From Treponema sp. (GTDB lineage: Bacteria; Spirochaetota; Spirochaetia; Treponematales; Breznakiellaceae), in contig WQWD01000123.1 of NCBI GenBank assembly GCA_009785545.1, positions 1 to 7,317 of the forward strand: a stretch of 7,317 nt of DNA, in the 5' to 3' direction. Made by a program: the position numbers and the translations under genes. Shown here one piece after another: positions 1 through 5,736 of this stretch; the first letter of the stretch is position 1, and each line of letters opens with the position of its first letter. Below the pieces are notes generated by a model. The model saw only the letters and a list, made by a program, of their open reading frames with translations, was not told where the DNA came from and searched no databases.

Positions 1-1
1 C

Positions 2-16
2 TCTGGCATTGCCAGA
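2..16 (-). terminator. Probable Rho-independent terminator hairpin after the PilZ gene, cut by the window edge
   Basis: A perfect 6-bp inverted repeat, TCTGGC-ATT-GCCAGA, begins on the base next to the PilZ TAG stop. The transcript would form a compact stem with four G-C pairs and a 3-nt loop straight after the stop. The U-tract that would complete an intrinsic terminator lies outside the window, so termination is inferred from the position and stem only. Confidence 0.5.
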
Positions 17-847
17 CTAATTTGAATCTGCACTTGAAATTCGATAATCGGCACGAGTAGAAGTGAGTATTTCGTTCAGGCGTATTTTATAACCCATGGG
101 AACTTCATTTTCATAAAAGTTTAAACCAAGAGCAACCATCTCTCTTTTTCCTTCGACATTTTCGGCACGGACAAATTTGCCTTTGACTGAAAACGATTCT
201 CTTGGGTCTTCAAAGTCAACTTTGATAGAGGCATCCTTTTCTAACAAGAATTTAGCGATACCCATCATAATTAGTTTTGAGCCGGTAAAAGAAAGATCTC
301 TTAGGATACATCGGCGGGGAACTCCCTGTATAGAAACAGAGGTTTCTGTTGACAGAATATTTAACCTGCGCACATTATCGTGCGTTAACGGAATACGCTC
401 CTCTTTACGTTTTGCAGAATTAACATTGGCATCAAGAACACGCCCAATAATTTCGATAAAGTCATCGGGAGGTCTGCTGGAAAATTGAAGTGTCAGCATA
501 TTGACATCTTGTGAATCGCCGTATGGTACGGCTGCCAAAACTCTCGCTCCCACAAAAAATGTTACCGGGTTAGATTCTCCGAAAGGCTTAAAACAAAAAC
601 GAAGACTGACAAGATTATTGGAAGATTTAAGCTTGTTGATCAAGCCGGTTTTTACATTAACAACAATTTTTGCAGTTTGAAACGAAGCGGAAAAAACAAC
701 ACACGGCCAAAAATCACTGCCGCATTTGAGATGAATTTGCTGAGTTAAAAGACCTGTCACCTCTGTAATTTCTTTCGTAAAAGTAACAGAAATACTCTTA
801 AAGCGCTCATAATAACTGGATATTTTTTGGCTTGTTATTACTCCCAT
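17..847 (-). CDS. PilZ-domain protein, probable cyclic-di-GMP receptor (two-domain, YcgR-like layout)
   Basis: This 276-residue protein carries both parts of the canonical c-di-GMP-binding PilZ signature: RKEER (RxxxR) at residues 147-151 and DLSFTG (DxSxxG) at 184-189, inside a predicted beta-barrel spanning about 145-265. Residues 1-140 form a separate beta-rich N-terminal domain, as in flagellar-brake and other treponemal PilZ proteins. No signal peptide or membrane helix is visible, so it is probably cytoplasmic. In the family, ligand binding alters motility, biofilm formation or virulence; which output applies here cannot be read from the sequence. The ATG has no Shine-Dalgarno sequence and lies only 11 nt below a strong -10 box, so translation may be near-leaderless. 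A later start such as the GTG at codon 30 is possible, but it would trim the N-terminal domain. Its own promoter separates it from the ribosomal operon, and a hairpin follows the stop. The PilZ call is secure; the physiological role is unknown. Confidence 0.88.
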   Translation of the reverse strand: MGVITSQKISSYYERFKSISVTFTKEITEVTGLLTQQIHLKCGSDFWPCVVFSASFQTAKIVVNVKTGLINKLKSSNNLVSLRFCFKPFGESNPVTFFVGARVLAAVPYGDSQDVNMLTLQFSSRPPDDFIEIIGRVLDANVNSAKRKEERIPLTHDNVRRLNILSTETSVSIQGVPRRCILRDLSFTGSKLIMMGIAKFLLEKDASIKVDFEDPRESFSVKGKFVRAENVEGKREMVALGLNFYENEVPMGYKIRLNEILTSTRADYRISSADSN

Positions 848-858
848 ATTATATCATT

Positions 859-887
859 ACTATAGACATAAAATAACTCTTTGTCAA
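859..887 (-). promoter_or_regulatory. Sigma70-type promoter for the PilZ gene
   Basis: On the minus strand a consensus -35 box TTGACA (882-887) is followed by exactly 17 bp and a -10 box TATAGT (859-864), one mismatch from TATAAT. It lies in the short gap after the zinc-ribbon gene and points at the PilZ ATG. Transcription would be expected to start about 6-8 nt below the -10 box, near 851-853, leaving a leader of only about 4-6 nt. This suggests the PilZ gene is transcribed independently of the ribosomal genes upstream. Confidence 0.72.
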
Positions 888-905
888 TTATAATTGGCGC
901 ATACA

Positions 906-922
906 AATGAGTACAACCCATT
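906..922 (-). terminator. Weak hairpin at the end of the ribosomal operon, possible terminator
   Basis: The minus-strand transcript can fold a 7-bp stem (AATGGGT / ACTCATT, one G-U pair) around a 3-nt loop, about 16 nt after the zinc-ribbon gene's stop and before the PilZ promoter. The tail is only UUUGUAU and the stem is AU-rich, so it is a poor intrinsic terminator. Readthrough into the PilZ gene is plausible. Confidence 0.28.
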
Positions 923-937
923 ATAAAAAATGTTGAA

Positions 938-1156
938 TTAACTTTCTGGAGCTTCTTCTTTTGCTACAGCTACAACAGGAAGGCTTTTTTTGTTATTTTT
1001 GATTGCTGCCTTACAAGTTTTGCATATCTTAAATTTTTGCCCTTCGGCTTCTTGTTCGTAAACTACCTTAATGTTGTTTTTTTTGCAGACTGGACATTCG
1101 CCGCGACCTCGAGCAAATTGATCCCGAATTCCCTTACCTCTATGCGCTTTAGACAT
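938..1156 (-). CDS. Small four-cysteine zinc-ribbon protein ending the ribosomal operon (function unknown)
   Basis: The 72-residue product has two CxxC knuckles, CPVC (21-24) and CKTC (45-48), 20 residues apart, the usual layout of a zinc ribbon. The N-terminus is basic (HRGKGIR, then RGRG) and a lysine cluster follows the second knuckle, so it looks like a small RNA- or ribosome-binding protein. The last 15 residues are a low-complexity Ala/Val/Glu tail. It is not one of the standard ribosomal proteins: L36 and S4 are already present here, and its spacing does not match L28, L31, L32 or L33 as I know them. The ATG follows the rplQ stop by 10 nt, and its AAGGGG Shine-Dalgarno overlaps that TAA, so it is co-transcribed and probably translationally coupled. 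I recall a similar small hypothetical gene after rplQ in other treponemes but could not verify this. The gene is very likely real; its function is unassigned. Confidence 0.85.
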   Translation of the reverse strand: MSKAHRGKGIRDQFARGRGECPVCKKNNIKVVYEQEAEGQKFKICKTCKAAIKNNKKSLPVVAVAKEEAPES

Positions 1157-1166
1157 CTATTTCCCC

Positions 1167-1631
1167 TTATTCCTTGTCAGCCTGATTGCCTTTGGCCGCT
1201 TTGGATTTTTCTTCTGATTTTTCTTTGGATTTATCCTGCTCTTTTTTGGATTTCTTTTTTTCGTCCGTATCAAGTTTATAATCAACAAGTTCCAAAATAA
1301 CGATCTCCGCAGCGTCTCCCTTGCGTTCACCGAGTTTTATAATGCGGGTATAACCGCCATTACGTTCTTTCATTCTGGGAGCTATATTTGTAAAAAGTTT
1401 CGCTACGATAGCTTCATCAAACAGACGACCAGAAACAATCCTGCGATTATGAACAGTGTCGTTCTTCGCACGAGTTATCATCTTTTCTGCCGTTCTGCGA
1501 ACTTCCAATGCTTTCGCTTTGGTGGTTCTAATGCGTTCCATTCTGAATAGGCTCGTAACCATATTCCGGCACATTGCTTTACGATGTGCCGACATCATCC
1601 CAAGGGGATTAAATCCTTTTCTATGCTTCAT
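1167..1631 (-). CDS. rplQ: 50S ribosomal protein L17 (bL17)
   Basis: bL17 is a large-subunit protein near the peptide exit tunnel. The family opening MKHRKGFNPLGM (compare MRHRKxGRxLGR) is present, followed by the conserved TSLFxxERIxTTxAKA block at 26-41 and the GDAAEIVILELVD C-terminal strand at 105-117. Residues 1-120 match the usual family length. Residues 121-154 form an extra lysine/glutamate/serine-rich low-complexity tail that should be disordered. The ATG overlaps the 3' end of rpoA by 11 nt, with purine-rich ribosome-binding sequence inside the rpoA codons (AAAGGAAG at 1641-1648), so coupling to rpoA translation is likely. The rpoA-rplQ pairing is nearly universal in bacteria. Confidence 0.97.
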   Translation of the reverse strand: MKHRKGFNPLGMMSAHRKAMCRNMVTSLFRMERIRTTKAKALEVRRTAEKMITRAKNDTVHNRRIVSGRLFDEAIVAKLFTNIAPRMKERNGGYTRIIKLGERKGDAAEIVILELVDYKLDTDEKKKSKKEQDKSKEKSEEKSKAAKGNQADKE

Positions 1632-2682
1632 TTTCTTCCGCTTCCTTTGTTTTTGTTTCTACACTACGGGCATTCTTTAGTACATTCAGATCTGTAATCC
1701 CAAGACCCAAATTCCATTCGTTAAGTTTTTCTCTAATTTCCTGAAGCGATTTTTTGCCAAAGTTGCGTGTCTTGGCAATATCGTCCTCTGTTTTCCGTGT
1801 AAGTTCACCGATTGTCCTGATATTTGCGTTTTTCAGACAGTTTGAAGATCTTACAGAAAGCTCAAGTTCCTCAACTGGAGTATTTAAAATCTTCCGAATA
1901 TGATCGTTTTCGTCATCAAGGTCTAATTCAAAACCATGATTGTTTTCATCAAAGTTGATAAACACCGAAAAGTGATCTTTAGCAATCTTGGCAGCTTCGG
2001 CAAGGGCATCCTCAGGTTTGATAGTACCGTCTGTCCATATTTCCAGAACCAATTTATCATAATCGTTGCGCTGTCCAATACGAGCGGACTCTACATTAAA
2101 CTTTACCTTTTTAACAGGCGAAAAAATTGCGTCAACAGGAATAGTGTTAATAACTTCGATATAACGTTCATTAACTTCAGACGGCATATAACCCCTGCCA
2201 AGATCAATTTGAACCTCAAGCCGAATATTAGCTTCGTCCATTAATGTCATTATATGATGACCCTTCGAAAGTACATCTAAATCGGGGCGGGCAAGATCAT
2301 CACTTTTTATTTCACTTTTTCCCGACCACTCATAAAGCAGAACATTCTGTTCGACATCTTCAGGCAGTCTAAGACGAATCTGTTTGAGATTATTTATAAC
2401 TTCAAGCGTATCTTCGACTATATTCGGTATTGTTTCAAACTCGCTGGAAACATTTTTTACAGTTCCGTTTGCGTCAATCGACTCAACTTTTACCGCAGTA
2501 ATAGCATAACCCTGAATTGAGGAAAGAAGGACTCTGCGCAAAGTGTTGCCCACCGTTGTACCAAAGCCCGGCTCAAACGGAGAGGCAGTAAACTTGCCGT
2601 AATTTTGACTATTAAGTTCACCAGGCTCAAATGTAAAACTTTTGGGGCGTTTAATTCCTTGCATTAGGTTTTTACGGGCCAT
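1621..2682 (-). CDS. rpoA: DNA-directed RNA polymerase subunit alpha
   Basis: This 353-residue protein seeds RNA polymerase assembly and contacts promoter DNA and activators. The N-terminal dimerisation domain shows the signature FEPGFGTTVGNTLRRVLLSS (about residues 36-55). The C-terminal domain holds VRSSNCLKNANIRTIGEL and RNFGKKSLQEI, with R278 and N281 aligning with the E. coli DNA-contact residues R265 and N268. A charged 20-residue tail (about 334-353) extends beyond the usual end. The start is set at the ATG of MARKNLMQG because AGGAG (2690-2694) lies 7 nt upstream. The open frame continues 13 codons further up, but those codons run through an intergenic hairpin and have no family-like sequence. 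It lies 75 nt after rpsD, a gap holding two perfect hairpins, and overlaps rplQ by 11 nt. Confidence 0.98.
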   Translation of the reverse strand: MARKNLMQGIKRPKSFTFEPGELNSQNYGKFTASPFEPGFGTTVGNTLRRVLLSSIQGYAITAVKVESIDANGTVKNVSSEFETIPNIVEDTLEVINNLKQIRLRLPEDVEQNVLLYEWSGKSEIKSDDLARPDLDVLSKGHHIMTLMDEANIRLEVQIDLGRGYMPSEVNERYIEVINTIPVDAIFSPVKKVKFNVESARIGQRNDYDKLVLEIWTDGTIKPEDALAEAAKIAKDHFSVFINFDENNHGFELDLDDENDHIRKILNTPVEELELSVRSSNCLKNANIRTIGELTRKTEDDIAKTRNFGKKSLQEIREKLNEWNLGLGITDLNVLKNARSVETKTKEAEENEA

Positions 2683-2699
2683 TTCATAACTCCTATATA

Positions 2700-2719
2700 G
2701 TGCAGCCATACGGCTGCAC
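2700..2719 (-). other. Perfect 8-bp GC-rich hairpin just upstream of the rpoA ribosome-binding site
   Basis: GTGCAGCC-ATAC-GGCTGCAC is a perfect 8-bp inverted repeat with a 4-nt loop and six G-C pairs. In the transcript it ends 5 nt before the AGGAG of rpoA. It has no U-tract, so it is not a standard terminator. Possible roles are an mRNA-stability or processing element or a protein-binding site that tunes rpoA translation. Confidence 0.6.
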
Positions 2720-2731
2720 AACTAAATCGAA

Positions 2732-2750
2732 TATGAAGCGATGCTTCATA
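2732..2750 (-). other. Perfect 8-bp hairpin directly after the rpsD stop
   Basis: TATGAAGC-GAT-GCTTCATA is a perfect 8-bp inverted repeat with a 3-nt loop, starting 7 nt after the rpsD stop codon. With the GC-rich hairpin 12 nt further downstream it makes a tandem two-stem arrangement that fills most of the 75-nt rpsD-rpoA gap. The absence of a U-run argues against strong termination; an attenuator or 3'-end stabiliser is possible. Confidence 0.55.
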
Positions 2751-2757
2751 ATAATTC

Positions 2758-3393
2758 CTATTTTGAGTACAACTCGATTATCATCTGTTCCTTAATGTCG
2801 CCAAGATCAGTAATATCACTGCGGCGAGGCGCTGCAAGGAACTTTCCTTTTACTTCATCAGGATCGACGCTAAGCCAAGGCATAACGCCAGATTTGGTAT
2901 ATTCTTTTAATGCTTCCCTGATAACAGCCAATTTTCGGCTTTCTTCTAATATGCTGATCTCATCTTCCGGGTTCACAATATAAGAAGGAATGTTTATCTT
3001 TTTGCCATTAACGCATACATGACCATGCAATACAAGCTGGCGTGCCTGACTTCTGGATGAAGCAAAGCGCATACGGTAAACAACATTATCCAAACGCCTT
3101 TCCAATAAAGCAAACAGATTTTCGCCTGTAATGCCGGGCATTCTTTTTGCACGATCAAAGAAAAGACGGAATTGTTTTTCAAGCATACCGTAAATTCTTT
3201 TAAGTTTTTGTTTTTCACGTAATTGCAAACCGTGATCGGAACGCTTACCAGGGCGAGCTTTTGGATCTTTACCCGGAGCTGCCCGTTTTTTGTTTATGGG
3301 GCATTTATCACTTCTGCAACGGCTGCCTTTCAGCATTAGTTTTTTTTGTTCTACTCGGCACATCCTGCAAACAGGGCCGGTATATCTAGCCAT
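2758..3393 (-). CDS. rpsD: 30S ribosomal protein S4 (uS4), zinc-binding type
   Basis: uS4 is a primary 16S rRNA-binding protein that nucleates assembly of the 30S body. The 211-residue protein begins MARYTGPVCRMCR and has cysteines at 9, 12, 26 and 31, the same positions as the zinc ligands of Thermus thermophilus S4, so it is a C+ (zinc-binding) form. The S4 RNA-binding domain spans about 99-160 (RRLDNVVYR, ARQLVLHGHVCVNGKKINIPSY). The ATG is supported by AAGGAG, 7 nt upstream. In E. coli, S4 represses its own alpha operon by binding the rpsM leader; no such leader pseudoknot can be assigned here. It sits between rpsK and rpoA, the widespread bacterial order, with long flanking gaps that both contain palindromes. 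Confidence 0.98.
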   Translation of the reverse strand: MARYTGPVCRMCRVEQKKLMLKGSRCRSDKCPINKKRAAPGKDPKARPGKRSDHGLQLREKQKLKRIYGMLEKQFRLFFDRAKRMPGITGENLFALLERRLDNVVYRMRFASSRSQARQLVLHGHVCVNGKKINIPSYIVNPEDEISILEESRKLAVIREALKEYTKSGVMPWLSVDPDEVKGKFLAAPRRSDITDLGDIKEQMIIELYSK

Positions 3394-3404
3394 ATTCCTT
3401 CTCC

Positions 3405-3424
3405 TTAAACCATATATGGTTAAA
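3405..3424 (-). other. Near-perfect 20-bp palindrome in the rpsK-rpsD gap
   Basis: The sequence contains the perfect 14-bp palindrome AACCATATATGGTT (3408-3421). Two more matching pairs lie outside one mismatched pair, giving a 20-bp near-palindrome. It lies just upstream of, and slightly overlaps, the rpsD ribosome-binding site (AAGGAG begins about 3406). It could be a dimeric-protein operator, or an AU-rich RNA hairpin limiting access to the rpsD start. No matching factor is recognised. Confidence 0.45.
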
Positions 3425-3454
3425 CCACTCTATCTCAAGACATTGAAGAATGTA

Positions 3455-3838
3455 TTATATTCTTCGAGTTTTTCTGGGCCTACAGCCGTTATGCGGGATG
3501 GGAGTTACATCGCTAATCGATTTTACTTTAATTCCCATTACACCAAGCTGACGGATAGCAGATTCCCTGCCAATGCCGGGTCCCTTTACATACACATGAA
3601 CTTCACGCAAACCTGCCTGAAGAGCTTTTTGAGCGGCAGTTTCTGTAACAGTTTGAGCCGCAAAAGGGGTTGATTTTTTCGCTCCCCTGAATTGCATCAT
3701 ACCAGAGCTTGCCCAAGAAACGGTATTTCCCATCAAGTCGGTAATCGTAACTATCGTATTATTAAAGGTTGCCTGGATATAGACATTTCCTTCATATACT
3801 GATTTTTTTTCTTTCTTTTTCTTTGTAGCTGCTGCCAC
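3455..3838 (-). CDS. rpsK: 30S ribosomal protein S11 (uS11)
   Basis: uS11 forms part of the 30S platform and contacts 16S rRNA near the E site. The 127-residue product has the family blocks ATFNNTIVTITD (23-34), FRGAKKSTPFAAQ (50-62), VKGPGIGRESAIRQL (84-98) and the C-terminal VTPIPHNGCRPRKTRR. The start is placed at GTG (3836-3838) because a full GGAGG (3844-3848) lies 5 nt upstream. An upstream in-frame TTG at 3850 overlaps that ribosome-binding site and would add only four residues, so it is rejected. The N-terminus is a lysine-rich stretch typical of the family. The gene lies 52 nt after rpsM. Confidence 0.97.
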   Translation of the reverse strand: MAAATKKKKEKKSVYEGNVYIQATFNNTIVTITDLMGNTVSWASSGMMQFRGAKKSTPFAAQTVTETAAQKALQAGLREVHVYVKGPGIGRESAIRQLGVMGIKVKSISDVTPIPHNGCRPRKTRRI

Positions 3839-3855
3839 GCTATCCTCCAAACATC

Positions 3856-3878
3856 AATTAACTTAACAGTAAGTAATT
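3856..3878 (-). other. AT-rich hairpin in the rpsM-rpsK gap
   Basis: AATTAACTTA-ACAG-TAAGTAATT forms a 9-bp stem with one bulged base and a 4-nt loop between the rpsM stop and the rpsK Shine-Dalgarno. It has only two G-C-containing pairs at most and is much weaker than the rpsD-rpoA hairpins, so it may be incidental in AT-rich spacer DNA. Confidence 0.3.
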
Positions 3879-3890
3879 AGCCGTTACCTA

Positions 3891-4256
3891 CTATTTTTTC
3901 TTACCGGCAACTGTTTTTTTCTTGCCCTTTCTGGTGCGCGCATTTGTTCTCGTGCGCTGACCACGTAACGGCAATCCTTTACGATGCCTTAAACCACGAT
4001 AACATCCAATATCCATCAATCGTTTGATATTAAGAGCAACTTCGGTTCGCAACCGACCTTCAACTTTGTAATCGCTCTCGATAATATTTCTTAGTTCGTT
4101 TAGCTCTTCCTGAGACAAATCATTGATTTTTCTCATTGGATCTAACTTTGACTTTTCTACAATTTTATCGGCGGTTGAACGACCGATACCAAAAATGTAG
4201 GTCAATGCGATATTAAGGTGTTTATTTGGGAGGTCAATTCCCACAAGACGTGCCAT
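3891..4256 (-). CDS. rpsM: 30S ribosomal protein S13 (uS13)
   Basis: uS13 sits in the 30S head and bridges to the 50S subunit and P-site tRNA. The 121-residue protein starts MARLVGIDLPN, has the helix-two-turn-helix block ALTYIFGIGRSTADKI (17-32) and ends with GCYRGLRHRKGLPLRGQRTRTNARTRKG, the diagnostic C-terminal motif, plus a lysine tail. Length agrees with the family (118 in E. coli). The ATG has AAAGGAG 6 nt upstream. The frame stays open 23 codons further up, but those codons are antiparallel to rpmJ coding sequence only as an out-of-frame overlap and lack family similarity. The gap after rpmJ is 13 nt. Confidence 0.97.
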   Translation of the reverse strand: MARLVGIDLPNKHLNIALTYIFGIGRSTADKIVEKSKLDPMRKINDLSQEELNELRNIIESDYKVEGRLRTEVALNIKRLMDIGCYRGLRHRKGLPLRGQRTRTNARTRKGKKKTVAGKKK

Positions 4257-4269
4257 GTGTTCTCCTTTC

Positions 4270-4383
4270 CTAGCCTTGTTTTTGTTTATGCTTGGGATTT
4301 TGGCAAATAATGCGAATAATCCCATTACGCTTAATTATTTTACATTTATCACAAATGGGCTTCACGCTGGTTCTGACTTTCAT
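4270..4383 (-). CDS. rpmJ: 50S ribosomal protein L36 (bL36), zinc-binding type
   Basis: This 37-codon gene reads MKVRTSVKPICDKCKIIKRN, then GIIRIICQNPKHKQKQG and a TAG stop. It has the complete bL36 zinc-ribbon ligand set C11, C14, C27 and H32, and the normal family length. bL36 binds 23S rRNA in the large subunit. The ATG is preceded by AGGAG 9 nt upstream. Its place between secY and rpsM is the usual spirochaete and broader bacterial position, but infA and map, often found beside it, are absent. The C+ form implies zinc dependence; many bacteria carry a zinc-free paralogue elsewhere for zinc-poor growth. Confidence 0.96.
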   Translation of the reverse strand: MKVRTSVKPICDKCKIIKRNGIIRIICQNPKHKQKQG

Positions 4384-4413
4384 TATCAATATCTCCTAAT
4401 ACTTTTTCCTGTT

Positions 4414-5736
4414 TTACAGGTTCCTTCCACGCAATCGGCCTTTTTTGACCAAGCCTTCGTGATGATGCATTTTCAACAAACCTTCAACCTGACTCATTGT
4501 ATCCAATCCAACGCCTACCATAATGAGAAGCGATGTACCGCCCATCATAAAAGCAATTGAAGACGGTATTCTAAAAGCCAACTGTATAAGAGTTGGAGTT
4601 ACCGCAATGAAAGCGAGATACAATGCGCCCGGAAGCACAATACGGTTCAGGATTTTTGTAAGGTATTCTTCGATACGCTCAGTCCTAATCCCGGGAATGG
4701 AACCGCCATTTTCTCTAATTTGCCTTGCTATTTCTATGGGGTTAAGAGTTACCTGTGTATAAAAATAGGCAAAGAAAATTATAAGAAACACAAATAAGAA
4801 ATTATATAAAAAACCCAAAGGATTTAGCGCATTTGATACCGCCCCAAGCCAATTACCGCCAGTACCAAGTGATTGGGCAATTTGCAGAGGGAACATCAAA
4901 ATTGATGAAGCAAAAATTACAGGAATAACACCTGATGGGTTAATCTTAAACGGAATGTATGTATTTTGCGCACCATACATTTTTCTGCCAACGACACGCT
5001 TTGCGTAATTAACAGGAATTTTTCGATGTCCTTGCTGTTCAAAAACGACCAAAGCGACAATCCCGACAAACATTACAATTACAATAATAACAAAAACAGG
5101 GTTAATGTCACCGTTTCTCATCATTCTGAACAATTGGAAAATAGCGTCAGGGAGGCGGGCAACAATACCGGCATAGATCAAAAGCGATATACCATTACCG
5201 ACACCACGTTTTGTGATTTGCTCACCAATCCACATCAGGAACATGGTTCCAGTTGTAACTGTAAGAATCGAGATTAAAGTAAACTGAGCCATGCTGACAT
5301 AAAGAATTTCCGCTTGCATACTGATGTGTCTTGCAAACTGAGATACTGCCAGCGATTGAACAACACAAACCGCAACCGTTCCGTAACGCTGCCATTTTTG
5401 TATTTTCTTTTTACCGCCGTCTTCTTGTGATATTTTCTTTAATGCCGGGAAAACGATCATAAAAAGCTGCATCATAATCGACATTGTGATGTAAGGCATG
5501 ATCCCAAGCATGAATACCGAAAAGTTCGAAAATGCACCGCCGGCAAAGAAGTCCAAGTAATCTACAATTGGATTGCCGGTTCCTTGAGTAGCGAAAAAGC
5601 GTGACAGCTCACTCGCGTTAATTCCCGGTATTGGAAATACCGCGCCAATTCGGAATACCACAAGCATTCCGAAAGTAAAGAGTATGCGCTCGCGCAATTC
5701 TTTTGTTCTTAACATTCCAACTATGGGATTTGCCAT
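4414..5736 (-). CDS. secY: Protein translocase subunit SecY
   Basis: SecY is the channel of the Sec translocon in the inner membrane. The 440-residue protein has ten predicted transmembrane segments, at about 17-36, 71-95, 118-136, 149-170, 181-200, 212-232, 268-288, 306-328, 367-386 and 393-412. The early FRIGAVFPIPGI motif (28-39), the plug and TM2 region DFFAGGAFSNFSVFMLGIMPYI (62-83) and the TM7 lead-in VIPVIFASSILMFP are typical. R351, in the GSIPGIRTE cytoplasmic loop, aligns with E. coli R357, which is needed for SecA-driven translocation. The ATG immediately follows the rplO stop (TAAATG), with GGAG 8 nt upstream inside rplO, so translation is probably coupled. Length is normal (443 in E. 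coli). Placement in the spc cluster is near universal. Confidence 0.98.
   Translation of the reverse strand: MANPIVGMLRTKELRERILFTFGMLVVFRIGAVFPIPGINASELSRFFATQGTGNPIVDYLDFFAGGAFSNFSVFMLGIMPYITMSIMMQLFMIVFPALKKISQEDGGKKKIQKWQRYGTVAVCVVQSLAVSQFARHISMQAEILYVSMAQFTLISILTVTTGTMFLMWIGEQITKRGVGNGISLLIYAGIVARLPDAIFQLFRMMRNGDINPVFVIIVIVMFVGIVALVVFEQQGHRKIPVNYAKRVVGRKMYGAQNTYIPFKINPSGVIPVIFASSILMFPLQIAQSLGTGGNWLGAVSNALNPLGFLYNFLFVFLIIFFAYFYTQVTLNPIEIARQIRENGGSIPGIRTERIEEYLTKILNRIVLPGALYLAFIAVTPTLIQLAFRIPSSIAFMMGGTSLLIMVGVGLDTMSQVEGLLKMHHHEGLVKKGRLRGRNL

Noticed and set aside
848..853. Perfect TATAAT directly before the PilZ ATG as an alternative -10 box
   Set aside because: No -35-like hexamer lies at a suitable distance, and a start there would fall within the coding sequence; the TTGACA/TATAGT pair fits better.
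1037..1300. Plus-strand open frame of 87 codons
   Set aside because: Antisense shadow of rplQ and the zinc-ribbon gene; hydrophobic composition comes from complementing lysine-rich codons, and no ribosome-binding site or family similarity is seen.
2683..2721. Thirteen extra in-frame codons (MCSRM...) upstream of rpoA
   Set aside because: They run through an intergenic hairpin, resemble no RpoA N-terminus, and the ATG at 2682 has a well-spaced AGGAG.
3290..3673. Plus-strand open frame of 127 codons spanning rpsD and rpsK
   Set aside because: Antisense to two certain genes, with no recognisable motif.
3839..3850. TTG start for rpsK, four codons upstream
   Set aside because: The TTG overlaps the GGAGG that properly serves the GTG at 3838.
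4257..4325. Twenty-three extra in-frame codons upstream of rpsM
   Set aside because: They overlap rpmJ in another frame; MARLVGIDLP at 4256 is the family start and has AAAGGAG upstream.
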